A program made the translations under genes and the position numbers. Of a stretch of DNA of 64,000 nt, positions 35,683 to 47,180 are shown one piece after another. The notes below the pieces were generated by a model. That model searched no databases, was not told where the DNA came from, and saw only the letters and a program-made list of their open reading frames with translations. This DNA is from Aphrocallistes beatrix (Eukaryota; Porifera; Hexactinellida; Sceptrulophora; Aphrocallistidae): contig OY725489.1 of the NCBI GenBank assembly GCA_963281255.1, positions 3,224,001-3,288,000 of the forward strand, written 5' to 3'. Position 1 is the stretch's first letter. Each line of letters opens with the position of its first letter.

Positions 35683-36292
35683 CAGAGGCGTAGCCAATGT
35701 GGTGCGTGGTGGTACGTAATTCAGCAAATATGCGCACTACTACTGATAGTAAGTACCTTTGTAAATAATGTGCAAGCAGTGGAGTAGCCAATATGTAACT
35801 TATGGTGGTGCGCTGGTGGTGGGTGGGCACGTGGAGTCACTAAACAAAGAAAAATATTCTTAATTAAACTATGAATTTGCTGTCAAATAACTGAATATTT
35901 AGTTCCTTTAACTACTTTTTGTAAAAAATTATCACATTAATCTTACAAAATATATCTTAAGCATTATTTACAAAGGTACTTACTCTCAGTAGTAGTGCTC
36001 ATATTTGCTGAATTACGTACCACCTGAGGTGTGCGGTGCACCACCACGACCATACCATCTTAGCTACGCCTCTGTGTGCAAGATATTTTTGTAAGATTAA
36101 TGCGATACTTGGTTATAAAAAGTGCCACGTAGTTATAAAAACCTATTATTCAGTTCTTTAACCTCAAATTTCATAATTTACAAGTACAAGTAATAGAGCA
36201 TATTTATCATTTAACTTTGTTTTGTGACTGTTTTAATACACACCCCCACATCGTGCCCACGCACTGCCATAGGTTATATCTTGGTTACGCTT
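35683..36292. mobile_element. hAT MITE (CAGAGGCGTAGC type) interrupted by a sibling
   Basis: Left end cagaggcgtagccaatgtgg at 35683. The element is interrupted at 35776 by the copy at 35777-36074 and resumes at 36083, fading out near 36292 (ggttatatcttggttacgc). The ends resemble a common hAT MITE terminus. The right boundary is approximate. Confidence 0.6.
35769..36082. mobile_element. Nested hAT MITE with perfect 8-bp duplication
   Basis: Direct repeats tgtgcaag at 35769-35776 and 36075-36082 flank an element starting cagtggagtagccaatatg and ending catcttagctacgcctctg (36074). Its right half (aaggtacttactctcagtag, ctgaattacgtaccacc) is the reverse complement of the interrupted copy's left half, confirming the same family. 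Confidence 0.88.
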
Positions 36293-36559
36293 TATTCCAG
36301 TTTTATTCCATATATCCAGATTCATAAAACAACCTGCTGACCAGATATCAACCTTGAGCAATTTTCAGTTTAAATAAGGGTATCTGCGAACCTACCTCTC
36401 GATTAAAAAATGCATAGCATTAACCGAAGACTACGGAAGTGGTTTACGATCGTAACAAATCGGGGACAGGCGTTTTTTGAAGAGATTTTAAATATTTTAA
36501 ATGAGGAAACAGGTGATTTAGGCATGGATTTTACCACATTTTCCCCTAGAAAATTTCCG

Positions 36560-37150
36560 GCAGTCTTGGTTCAAGGAACGCGCTCCTATTTTAGGAGTGG
36601 ATCCAGGAGCGCGTTCATATTTTTGAGGAGTGCTCACCCTGGAGCGCGTATCTTTTTTCACGCTCCTTAAATTACTATGTCCCATATCACTATATCCCAA
36701 CATTATCTTCTGTTTCAATAAATTATAAATTGATTTTTATTTGAATTTAACTAATTATAAAACCAAATGAAATTTTGTCCAAATAACCAAATTATATTTT
36801 TAACACAGGGTTACATATAGTGGGGGGAGCTGGGATCCCCCCCAGAATTATCAAAGATTAATACTAATTCATAGGTAGGGTACTTTATTGGCTGTGATCA
36901 TTTGTTACCCCGCAGCAAAGAATTCTGTATGAAACCCTGTAACATCTCGAAATTTTGCTGATAGTATTTTGCTAAATTTAGAATTCGAAAGGAGCGCAAA
37001 CGGAGCGTGCTACAATTTTTCAGCAGCGGAAGCGGGAGCGCAGTCCTTTCTTATTTGAGGAGCGGAAATGGGAGCGCTGCTCCATTTCGTGATCTCGAGT
37101 GCGGAGCGGGAGAGTGCTCGAAAATTGTGGAGCGATTAATGCCCTACAAA
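36560..37150. repeat. ggagcg-rich repeat ends, probable hAT-derived
   Basis: Multiple ggagcg / cgctcc motifs cluster at 36580-36667 and 36990-37130, the latter ending attaatgccctac, whose complement (gtagggcattaatcgctcc) looks like a transposon terminus. An arginine/serine-rich frame at 36410-36670 is a by-product. Unit boundaries are unclear. Confidence 0.5.
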
Positions 37151-37239
37151 AATGTGAGCCAATCTACCTGTATTGTCTCTAGGATTTTGCCTTGTATGTT
37201 TGTGTTAATAAACTGGAAAATAAACCTACACCAGATTAC

Positions 37240-37393
37240 ATTATGACGGTAGTCTGTTGTTCTTGCGCTGAAGAAACGCCATGCAAAAACAGGGCCTTTT
37301 GCTGTCTATCAGCTGATCTAGGTTGTACAATGTTTTGTCATTATCAAGGAAGTTGTCCCAGCAACAATGAACAAACAATGCAACTATGCTAAT
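37240..37393 (+). pseudogene. Degenerate CXC-like cysteine-rich protein tail
   Basis: The frame reads VVCCSCAEETPCKNRAFCCL followed by SADLGCTMFCHYQGSCP and a stop soon after. The spacing of the cysteines resembles the CXC-type tail (C-x-C-x4-C...GxxC) found at the end of several transposon-encoded proteins in invertebrates. Upstream sequence contains no continuing frame, so this would be a truncated remnant. The assignment is by pattern only. Confidence 0.35.
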
Positions 37394-38769
37394 ACTAGTC
37401 GAACATTCTGAGGAGGAGCATTCCGACAAAGAGGAAGAAGCTGACAATAATTCTATCAGCAGTATATTTCTACGTTTTGAAATATCATTAGGATTGTCGT
37501 AGGAATTAAAGTCATGGTTATAACGCCAAAAATCAGTGTATTCTTAAATATAATATCAAGTGGCCCGTACTCTGAAAAACGATCAAAGGTCAGCCAATTT
37601 TAGCAGGTGTAAATTTCCAATTATTAGAACGAATTCGGTCCACTTTTGGTCCAAAGCAACGACATATTAACATCGGAATGTGATCAAATTCCATTCTCAA
37701 AAATGGTCCGAATCATAGCCTACTATATACAAGGCCATTTCACTAATTATATTTCCGTACTACCAGGGATAACGGAAAGGGGATTATATTATGTACCCAT
37801 AATATAAACAAATATATTTAAATCAAAACTCGACTGTTATTTAGTATGTACATTTCATTTCATTTGATATATTTAGAATATTGCTTCCACTATTTATTGC
37901 ATTTAAAATCATATCGTAAATTTATGAGCCTCGCTTGCTCACTTCCAGCTGGACAGGGCAAGAACCAACACAACAAAAGATATGAAAGACTGCACTAACA
38001 ATTAAAAATACAACTACACCTTACACAGCAACACATCACGGTTCGTAAAATTGAAAACCGAGGTCATTTCATACCCCCAAGAATTGAAGCATATCAGCAA
38101 TTAATTTACCCTACTAGGCATCTTCTCTGAAATTTCTGTCGTTGAAAAAATTTTTTAACCTAAGATATTGAGGTTTTCATCATTTTGAGACAATTAGAAA
38201 ATTTGACCGATTTTTAGAGAGTTTGCTTCTTTGGTACAAATTCTTCAAATGAGTATCATATTATTTTCTGTTGAGGTGATACTTGTAGTATATGTTGTAA
38301 GTATTCATGCTGCAAATAATTAGATAATTACGATCTAAAAACATTTTGTTGTCTAGTGTCAAACCTGAAATTTACAAATTTTTGACCCGAAATTTTTGAT
38401 GCCCAAGTATCAATGTAGATTGAGTGCCCCTACCAATTGTACTATTCCACCTCCTAGTACACTACTTATAAATGTTTTTTAAATGCTAATTGGAGGGCTG
38501 TAAAATTACCTAGCATATAAATATATCTGACATAAACCTCAGGAAATGAAGCTTTATAGTGTAAGTATTCTAAATATGGAATATTAGGCTTATACCTGGA
38601 ATCGAAACTCATTTCTTTCATCTGATACTATCTTATAACTTATCTTGAAGTCTTCAATTACTTCATTACATTAAATCTACTCCCTTACAATGTTATTTTC
38701 AGCTTGTTACAGTCAATATAATAAAGAATATATAATAGGCAGGTAATTCCTCAGTCTAACTCTAATACT

Positions 38770-39640
38770 TCAATGAAGTTGCTCGTTGCAATCTTGTATC
38801 CCCACTTGGAGGGCTGTACGTAGGGCTGTAGTTATTGAACTTCGCAAAATTATCATGACAACTCTCAAATACCTGTTCTGAAAAGTATCCAAGACCAAAA
38901 GTTTTTCATCAGGCAATTTATTACAGTTCACAGACTCTAGATATTCTTGGAGATGACAAAGGAGGGAGTGTATTTTGGGTGTGGGTAATGTCATATCCTT
39001 CACACGCTTGTTTTACTTTGTTTAGAGTAGAATTAGAGATAGAGTTAGTGAGATTGTATTCTTGGATTGCGCTTTCTTCAATTAAAGTACACATGATATT
39101 GAAATGAGCTTTGAATTTGTGTAATTGAAGACTCCCAGTATGGTTTCAATTCCCACATACAGAATGAACTAACTGGGCAGCTGCATTCATTACGGGTACC
39201 AATGGCTCAAACTCAGGGAACAGTAGTAAATTAATTTAGATTGAATTTTCAAGGATTTTGACGCTTGCTCTCCCTGTATAGCTTCCACCATGGTATTGTT
39301 TTGCGGGGCCTACAAGAGGTTCGATCCATTCCAGTTCCAACTTTCTGTAATTTACATCACCCAACAGTTTTTTTAGCAAGGCGATCGACAAACTTTTCGC
39401 GTAAACCAAGTTGGGCATGTATGGCAGCTATTGAAATCGCCTCCTTGGGGTTATCAAACTTCAAAAGCGGAAAAGTTGCAACCCTAAAACAGTCTTTGAC
39501 ATGTTGTGTATCAGAATCATAAACTTCTTGAATTTGGTGTGCCATATTCTCGTAATCATTCCAGTTTCTAGAGAACTCCACCTCCTCAGTTATCCAGCAA
39601 AAGGTACAATATGGACATGGAAACTTCGCTGCACCAATAA
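38770..39640 (-). pseudogene. Decayed transposon protein with QYHGGSYTG motif
   Basis: Three minus-strand frames join across stops and shifts (39581 to 38770): a CPYCTFCWI-like start, then RNWNDYENMAHQIQEVYDSD, ELEWIEPLVGPAKQYHGGSY and FEPLVPVMNAAAQLVHSVCG. The YHGG-x2-(x)G pattern after a pairing/loop region recalls C-terminal domains of cysteine-rich transposon proteins that are repeated in cnidarian and arthropod genomes and annotated as uncharacterised. At least one frameshift near 39365 and two stops (about 39238 and 39150) inactivate it. Confidence 0.5.
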
Positions 39641-39656
39641 CCTACACACCATGTTG

Positions 39657-40345
39657 ATTACCGTAAGAACTTAAGATCAAACTTAAGATCGATCTTAGTG
39701 CTTAAGTCTTAAGTTCGATCTTAAGTCGTACTCACTAAGATTTAAGTTCGGTCTTAAGACCGAACTTAAGACTGAACTTCAAGAAACCTAGGGATGTGTC
39801 CAAAGTATTGTAATTGATTCGATGTCCACTAATTACTTCATAAATTTGGTTCAAACCTACTCTATCGAGCATATAATATACCCTGATTGATGTACTTGAC
39901 TTCAAATAAAATGTAAATATTTTTAACAATTTCTCTTATTGTGTGATCTTGTAACATGCAGCATATGCTATAATTGGTTTAAATCGTATCAAGCTTACTC
40001 GAATAAATTTCATCGGAGTGCAAGTAAGATCACCAGTACATAGACTTTACATTGTACATTCCTAATCATATTCAAAAGATATTTTTGGCTGTCGAAAGAT
40101 TCGTGTCTCCGTTTGATATTCTATTTATAATTATTGGATACATAAATAATACATTGATTTCATAATATAATCAATCAAGTCAAAACTATAAATCACCACA
40201 GATATTTATGACACTTTTAAGCACTAAAACTTTAAATTGGAGTTCGATCTCAAGATCGATCTGAACTAAGATCGATCTTGAGACTTAAGATCGATCTTAT
40301 TGGTGTTCTTAGTGAATAAGTTCTTAGTGAATACGGCCACTGAGG
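39657..40345. repeat. gatcgatc/ttaag palindrome cluster, possible MITE
   Basis: Two clusters (39665-39775 and 40230-40340) are made of overlapping inverted aagatcgatctt, cttaagttcggtcttaag and similar palindromes; the outer edges read gtaagaacttaagatc and gttcttagtgaatacgg. The two clusters are partly inverted copies, so they look like the subterminal ends of a ~690-bp foldback or MITE. The stretch between them is plain AT-rich DNA. Confidence 0.6.
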
Positions 40346-41079
40346 TAAAAACATTGTCAGGCTTGGTTAGGTCTAATGTAGGCAACAGTTGCATCAATAA
40401 GTACGCTATAACAACAGTATAGTAACTCGGGAATTTAAATATTTAAGACACAATGTTGATGCTTAGGTTCTAATGTATCGTCATTCAAATCATGGTTAAA
40501 GTAATTAAGTAATTGAAGATTTCAGGATAGGTTATAAGTATAGTATCAGATGAAAGAAATGAGTTTCGATTCCAGGTATAAGACTAATATTCCATATTTA
40601 GAATACTTACACTATAAAGCTTCATTTCCTGAGGTTTATGTCAGATATATTTATATGCTAGGTAATTTTACAGCCCTCCAATTAGCATTTAAAAAACATG
40701 TATAAGTAGTGTACTAGGAGGTGGGATAGTACAATTGGTAGGGGGACTCAATCTACATTAATATCTTGGCATTAAACATTTCGGGTCAAAAATTTGTAAA
40801 TTTCAGGTTTGACACTAGACAACATCATTTTTTTAAATCGTAATTGTCTAATAATTTGCAGCATGAATACTTACAACATATACTACAAGTATAACCTCAA
40901 CAGAAAATAATATGATAATCATTTGAAGAATTTGTGCCAAAGAAGCAAACTCTCTAAAAATCGGTAATATTTTCTAATTGTCCCAAAATGATAAAAACCT
41001 TAATATAAAAAATTTTTCAATGACAGAAAGTTCAGAAAAGATGCCTAGAAGGGTATATTAATTGCTGATATTTTTCAAT

Positions 41080-42390
41080 TCTTGGGGGAATGATATGACC
41101 TCGGTTTTCAATTTTAAGAACCGTGACATAATCCTCTCCATTAAAAATGGACTATCAGGACTTCCTATCCCAGTCAAAAAATCATATCTGGCAGAGCTTT
41201 ATAAACACAATATCCAGCATAACACTACACGAGTTCACCCAGGTGACTACCTATTAGACATCTTACGACTAAGGGACACCTTCCTACTCCTAAACCCACG
41301 CCCTACCTACATATGGATAACCACTCCTGCTACATCCACATAGACACCATCCCTCCAGAAGAATATGCGAGAATACGTACCACAATTCCACATTCAGAGC
41401 TACACAAATAGATACCTATCCAACTCAAACCCTCAACTTCCTGTCCAACAATACCTACTGGTATTACAAAGACTAGGCCTCAGCGCTGAAGAAGCAATCA
41501 CTAAACTGGGAGAAATGGCAAATTTCTAATAACAAGTAAGAAAGATCCTCCAGAATTCAAACCAACAAACAATCACGTATAGACTCAGCTAAACCAGACC
41601 CACTCGGTCACACTTACGAGTACTACCCATTTATATCAAAGACTTCAGACCAAACAGCCTCCCCCCCCCCCTGGTGGAGCCTAGGTTCATTTGATTTGAA
41701 CTACTTCTACCACCCATAAGACAGTTCACACAACTCAACTCCAAAACCATACACACCCACTCTCCTGTAAAAAAGAAAACATAACTACTCCTACCACTTC
41801 CCACTAAAAAGCATAGCCAGGTTCTTTGAAAGACTCCACCAGACACAAAACACTCACAATCTCTTGGTTGGCGGTCTATCCCTGAACCAAAATCAGTGAA
41901 TGGGTCCCAGGACAACTCTAATCTCAGTCGAAGAAAGAAGAGTAAATGGCAATGATACCAAAGACAGTCCAACTCCCCTTTCCGCTACAAGCTTCGCTAC
42001 TGGCACTCGCTTAAAATTCTCAAAGGCTTTACAATTCCTACTAAAATGATCCACCCTGCCACTACTAAATTTGACTGTCACAACCCAATTTTCAGGCAAA
42101 AAAAGCTCTAAACAGACTCCAATCTGGACAACAAACCTCTCAAAAAACAACACAAAAACCCATCCCCTACTGATAGTTTTCCAAAACAAACCTAAAATAC
42201 CTGTGCTTTCCAGCCTACAGTCTCCTCAGTCAACACAAAAACAGCCAAGAATTCCTCAGTTGGCTTACAAAAGTCCAAAGACAGCTGAACAGCTCCCGCT
42301 TAAATACTTAACAGGCATCGGATTCTATTTCCAGTCAGCACAAAAACGAAATCTTAACATCCCGCTAGTTTCTCCTACTTGAACTCATTT
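41080..42390 (+). pseudogene. Decayed plus-strand coding region, family unknown
   Basis: Base composition is distinctly C/A-rich. Open stretches follow each other on the plus strand: 41080-41340 (NRDIILSIKNGLSGLPIPVK..., VHPGDYLLDILRLRDTFLLL), a shifted continuation to 41400, a frame to 41529 (PVQQYLLVLQRLGLSAEEAI), and a third frame with only a few stops from about 41600 to 42382 (HTYEYYPFISKTSD, WWSLGSFDLNYFYHP, PLKYLTGIGFYFQSAQKRNL). Together they would make one or two proteins totalling about 420 residues. No family is recognised; whether it belongs to the 4.9-kb element is inferred only from position. Confidence 0.4.
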
Positions 42391-43025
42391 TATGTAAAAA
42401 ATTTATATTGAAAAATTATTAACTTGCAACCATTGTACATTAAGAACTTCTGAATTTACTATTTTGACAATAACATAACTTAGTGGAAGTATTGACATAG
42501 TATTATTAAATTACATGTGGTGAAATCTCGACTTTCCATTATCCCGGTTCAAAGCAGTGAAATGGCCTTGTATATAGTAGGCTATGTCCGAATACATTCA
42601 TGTGACCCATCAAATTGCTGGAAATTCAGTGAAAACTTCATTCGACTTCATTTGAGAAGGTTTGACAAGCTTTAAATTTTTTTCCCAATGGTCGGACAGT
42701 CGGACGTTCCCCCTGTGCTGAAAATTACTCAAGGCTGACAACTGGTCAGTAGGTGGTTTTATGTAAATGGCTATATGTTCAATATTTTGAGCCAATGAAA
42801 AAATATACAAGTATACTAAAATGCAAGGTTCGGCCCTTTTTTTGCCTGACTATTTTGGATATAAGTACGGGCAAACAATACTTACAGTTTAAATCTGGAA
42901 TGAAAGCAATCGACTGATTTATGAGCTCAGTGGGCTATAGCCTAATTCAGGTTAAGTAAGTCAGGGCTAAGTTTAGTTAGGTAAGTTAGGTCTCACATAA
43001 ATACTTGTATAATTTAGGGCACATT

Positions 43026-43195
43026 ATGGCAGAAAAGTTAAGCATACTCGAACTCAGGAAGGACGAGAGGTAGAGAAATTGCTTCCATTATTTGAAGCTA
43101 CAACCGCTGGACTCAGAGACACCAAAGGCGGCACCGAACGCATACTACAGTTAGTACCCGCCTATATACACAAAGCGGACCAAAGTATTTGAAAG
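43026..43195 (+). pseudogene. Ty3/gypsy gag N-terminal fragment
   Basis: Starts MAEKLSILEL and, after a small shift, reads EKLLPLFEATTAGLRDTKGG followed by TERILQLVPAYIHKAD. This aligns by eye with the gag start of the LTR element at 48029 (EGGVQRALQLLPAYVCR). It is an isolated fragment, probably from another member of the same retrotransposon family. Confidence 0.65.
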
Positions 43196-43604
43196 CAATA
43201 GTATTTTTCTTCATCATGATACAAAAATGGGTATATTTGTAGAATAGAATTGATTAAAACTTTACCATTTATTGCATATCTGATAAAGAATTCGTGTACC
43301 ACGCATTCTAGTTACACAGTATGGCATCTTTCTAATGAGGTATTCCTTCTGGAAGCAAATTTTTATCACAATGGCCAGCCGGATGCCACCTACCACCATC
43401 TTGCATAGTGGTCAATACTTTTGACAAGTGGCTCAAAGGGAGCATGTTGATTAAAAATTAGCTTTTGAAACTACTTTATCTTTAGAAAAACTTTTTACTG
43501 AGTAATTTGAATGCGTAGAATCCAAATTGAAGGTTGGTGTCTCCTATCTTTCGTAAAACTTCATGCGAGATTATCTTTTCAATGCAAAATAATATAGCAT
43601 TCAG

Positions 43605-43784
43605 CTACAGTCGAAATCGGTTTATTTTGTCCACTTTATTTCACTTTTTAGGCGACAAAATAATCCGATAGACAAAAAACCGGATAGGATTTATACATTA
43701 AATGGTAATAAAATGCATGGGAACGGGACAAAATAAACCGGTGAGGACAAAAACCCCCGTGTCAAAATAATTCGATTTCGACTA
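43605..43784. mobile_element. pogo/Tc1-type MITE, about 176 bp
   Basis: Left end TA|cagtcgaaatcggtttattt, right end aataattcgatttcgac|TA: inverted repeats with TA flanks. The interior is non-coding, with internal ccggttta-like repeats of the end. Confidence 0.75.
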
Positions 43785-43937
43785 CGTATATAATTCGATC
43801 AAAAATTTAAAATTACAGAAGTTTGCCTCAGTTATATTCTGTTGTTGCTTACTTCTTCCCATAAATGCACCTCGATACCACGTGAGTATAGTCTTGCACA
43901 AATTGTGATTATTGTAACAATTTTAATTGTGTCAGAC

Positions 43938-44099
43938 TGTCGGAATTAACTTAAGCTGAGGCCAGCTAACTTTAATAAGGTAAGAAATACAATTTGAGAA
44001 GGAACAACAATACCATATTCCTTAGGGGTGAGAAACTAATGCCTAACTACAACTAGATCCTAGTGCTATGGTTGAATAATAACTATGACCTTTATGACA
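43938..44099 (-). repeat. 3' LTR of the Ty3/gypsy element
   Basis: 162 bp; on the plus strand begins tgtcggaattaacttaagct and ends ctttatgaca, TG...CA termini. About 94 per cent identical by eye to 48051-48210. Confidence 0.93.
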
Positions 44100-45045
44100 T
44101 CACCCTCCTCCTTGACTATTTTAACATTAGGGTGTTTGACTTCTACGACTTCATAAGGACCATCGTACAAATTGTCGAGGAAGCCTTCTCTAACAAACTG
44201 TTTCAACATGACTCTCTGTCCGGGGATGACACAAGTGGGAATCGTGGCGGTAGTGGTCTCGTAATGTTCCTTAGCTCGTCTCTGGGCGTCGATTATGTTC
44301 CTTTCAGCATCCTCATACATAATACCCTTCTTGTAGGGAGTAGTTCTTGCCCTGGGTCCTTTCTCCTCAACCGCTTGATCCAAGGGTGATCTGAGCCTGA
44401 GGCCGTACATAATTTCATTCGGGCTAAACCGTGTACTCTTATTCATGAGTGAATTATGTGAGAAAGCTACTTCCTGCAGAATGGTCGGCCAGTGAGATCT
44501 CTCGGTATCGAGTTCTGCTAAGAGTCAGCGTAACGAATTTTTTATGCTTTCGACCGTTCGCTCAGCCTCCCCGTCTCCCTGAGGGTGATAAGCCGAGGTG
44601 TGCCTCTTTTCGATCCCTAATCGTTCGCATAGATCGTGTACTAATCTTCCATCAACGTTCCTCCCTTGGTCCGTCAGGAGGACATTCGGGATACCATGTC
44701 GGTACAACCATCGCCTCTGCAGGGCCTCGCATATTGACTCTGCTGATTGATCACGCATCGCTAGCAATTCTGAATATTTGGAGAATAGGTCTACCCTAGG
44801 ATGTATCTATACCCGTCCTCGGACCAGGGGAGGGTTGCTACATCTGCAGCTATAACTCTTTTGGTTCGGGAACATCGAGTCGTACCGGGTCTTATTCTCC
44901 AAACAGATCGCACACGTTTTGCAGCACTGCTCAACCGCTTTCCTCATCCCGATCCAAAAGATACGACCCTTCATGTCCTCTTAGGTCCTCTTTATTCCGG
45001 CGTGAGAAAGTTTGTGAGCCAACTGGGTCACCCTGGTTTGTAGAA
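44066..45045 (-). pseudogene. Ty3/gypsy integrase region
   Basis: The zinc-binding start (TRVTQLAHKLSHAGIKRT) leads, through frameshifts, to the catalytic core with GIPNVLLTDQGRNVDGRLVH and HTSAYHPQGDGEAERTVES (44525-44767), then a C-terminal part containing STRFSPNEIMYGLRLRSPLD (44066-44446). Three separate frames are needed, so it cannot be translated as a single protein. The last codons run into the 3' LTR. Confidence 0.85.
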
Positions 45046-45229
45046 CCCGAGGTACGATAATGGCCTTCTTCCTGTACAAGAACCCGTCATCGCTCAAAAG
45101 CATACCTTCTTGGGGTCTAAATGGGACAGTTTTTACCTGTCCGTTTCTCCTTAACTGTTCGATTGCACCCATAATGACTGCGTCTCCGAGTTGTCTATCT
45201 CGAATATCCCCACCTAGTCGCGAGGTATC

Positions 45230-45830
45230 TAGTGTGTAAACATGCCGTTCCAGGTTCTCCAACTCATCGTTTATGTGACCGTCGGGCTCACATGGCGTCC
45301 TGCATAGACAATCAGCCGCGCCGTTTTCAACACCTCTCCTGTATGTGATTTCATAGTTGTAGTTTTCCAATTCCAGGATCCATCTGGCATACTTATTTCT
45401 CGGATCCCTTTGTCGCCGCAACCAGGTGAGAGGGTTGTGATTTGTGATGATTTGCACACTCTTGGCGGCCTGTAAGTACACGCGCCATTTCCTGAGGTCG
45501 GCCACGATGGTCCAAGCCTCCAGTTCACCGGCAGAAGTTTTTTTGCGCTTGATTCAAACCTGACGAGTAGAATTCAATTAGACGCCGCCTTTCCTGCTCA
45601 TCCACCTGGGAGAGCACGACGCCAACTGCATGGTTTGACGCATCGGTCTCGACAATGAAGGGGGCACCCCAGTTGGGAAATGCCAGCGTCCTGATTGTGG
45701 ATGTTAACCGCTCCTTCAAACCCTGGTAGCATAATTCGCACTGTCGACCAGCTACACGCAGTGTTCTTTCTAGTGAGACGGTGGAGGGTTTCGGCGAGAC
45801 GTGCGACACCTGGAACATATTCTCTATACC
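45230..45830 (-). pseudogene. Ty3/gypsy RNase H region
   Basis: VETDASNHAVGVVLSQ supplies the catalytic aspartate block; after a frameshift near 45520 come VQIITNHNPLTWLRRQRDPR and ENYNYEITYRRGVENGAADC, the usual end of the RNase H/connection in Ty3/gypsy. Confidence 0.85.
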
Positions 45831-46490
45831 AATTGACCAAACCCATGAACTGAAGGATCTCTCTTTTTCAAGTCGGCCTAGGAAACGCTGATATCCTCTC
45901 CAACGTGGCCGGTAGCGGCCTCCGACCCTGGGGTGACACTAAATGTCCCAGGAATTCTACCTCGTCAAAGCCGAACCAACATTTGGCTGTGCGGACTGGA
46001 TTCCGCTTGGTCAAAACTGCCAAGAGTACCCTCCAGGTGTCGTAGGTGTGATTCGAAATCTGGCGAATGGACGCATGTGTCGTCGACGAATGCTTGTACG
46101 CCTGGTAGCCCAGCTAAAGCTTGATCAATGGCCCTCTGATAAGTCGCCTGTGCGGTACACAGCCCGAATGGCATCCTGTTGAATTCGAATTGCCCTCTGG
46201 TCGAGAAGAATGCCTTGAACTCCCTGTCGGTGTCCTTCATAGGGACGCTCCAGTAGGCAGAAGCTCCGTCTAGGGAGGAATTCGATCAAATAGGTCACGC
46301 ATATCGCGCATCGGGTAGGCATCCTTCTTTGAGGCTTCGTTAAGGTCCCTATAGTCGACCGCGAATATGTGGGATCCGTCATTCTTCTTGACCAGGATCA
46401 CTCGGCTCGCCCATGGTGAAATCGAGGGTCGAATTATTCCATTGGCTAGCATTTCGTCTATCTTTTGATTAACCTCTAACTCTATCATTG
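45830..46490 (-). pseudogene. Ty3/gypsy reverse transcriptase region
   Basis: Finger/palm sequences ILVKKNDGSHIFAVDYRDLN, FEFNRMPFGLCTAQATYQRA and AFVDDTCV (the YxDD box carries F) are present in two frames with a shift near 46270. LVNWYREYVPG continues into the thumb. The element needs at least two frame corrections here. Confidence 0.88.
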
Positions 46491-46589
46491 TGGAGACGCG
46501 AAGTGGGCGTTGCCGTATTGGTCTTGGGTCTAATAACGTGATTGCGTGTTATGTTGTGTTTATGACTCGAGGTTTTTTAGAATTTATGG

Positions 46590-47180
46590 CGAACTCCCCC
46601 TTGTACTTCTATAAACGTTCTTTGGTGGAGAGGCTTGGGTTAATGTGGAATTCATTGGGTTCGAAATCCTCCTTGTCCGGACCGAGCTGTAGCGCAGCTG
46701 ACCTGCCCAGTGCCCCCCCTTAGCTCCCGCTTTGGATTCCTTCCAAACGTTCCCTAACCTTACGCGTAAGTGGAGCCAATCGAAGGAAGTTTCGCCAAAC
46801 ATCCCCAGGAACCTTCGCCCGAGTATAACGGTCTTTACCTCAGCATCCAAGACATCCACTTCGTGGTCTGCTATCTGACTATCGCCGGTGTCTATAGTGA
46901 GGAGGGCTTTCCCACATAGCTTGATGGGGATATGACCGAGGCCGAACACTCTGGAGTTCACTCGCTGATAATTGATACCTAGGCCTTGCAGCGTAACCCG
47001 ATCCTCTACGGAAGGGTCTGCGCCGGTGTCGAGCATCGTGTCGGTCTGCTTCCCATCAAGAGACACTGGTGTAACGACCGAAGTCTCCCGAGTGGTACGG
47101 ACTGTCGCGGATGTAGTGAAGATTTTCCGTGAACCAGAGTCTGGGCAAGCCCTAAGCTCATGACCTTTCTTGCCACACTT
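46590..47180 (-). pseudogene. Ty3/gypsy aspartic protease and linker
   Basis: Within the frame 46584-47654, residues 205-216 read DTMLDTGADPSV, the aspartic protease active site, followed by FGLGHIPIKLCGKALLTID and TVILGRRFLGMFG. The related fragment at 50340-50564 has DSGAGPSV. Confidence 0.85.

Larger units (their letters stand above)
38037..41130. repeat. Long inverted repeat pair, about 620-bp arms
   Basis: The left arm, 38037-38690, is the reverse complement of the right arm, 40480-41130; shared phrases include cataaacctcaggaaatgaag, gcatttaaaaaacat and attgaaaaccgaggtcat, with several per cent divergence. The arms enclose 38690-40480. They may be the ends of one transposon nested in the 4.9-kb element or part of its own architecture. 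Confidence 0.8.
37706..42594. mobile_element. 4.87-kb element with 31-bp terminal inverted repeats and 9-bp duplication
   Basis: The ends atagcctactatatacaagg...catttcact are identical for about 30 bp at 37715 and, inverted, at 42585, then diverge with a shared gggataa(c/t)ggaaag patch. Flanks are gtccgaatc (37706-37714) and gtccgaata (42586-42594), a 9-bp direct repeat with one difference. The insertion splits a dispersed repeat whose uninterrupted form is at 35040-35500. Inside are a large inverted repeat (38037-38690 / 40480-41130), a decayed minus-strand gene, a gatcgatc-rich palindromic cluster and a decayed plus-strand region. Nine-base duplications are typical of Mutator-like elements, but the ends match nothing I recognise. 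Confidence 0.75.

Noticed and set aside
41631..42189. Minus-strand ORFs of about 100 codons with aromatic-rich sequence
   Set aside because: They cross a C homopolymer and lie opposite the more continuous plus-strand decayed frame; no recognisable motif.
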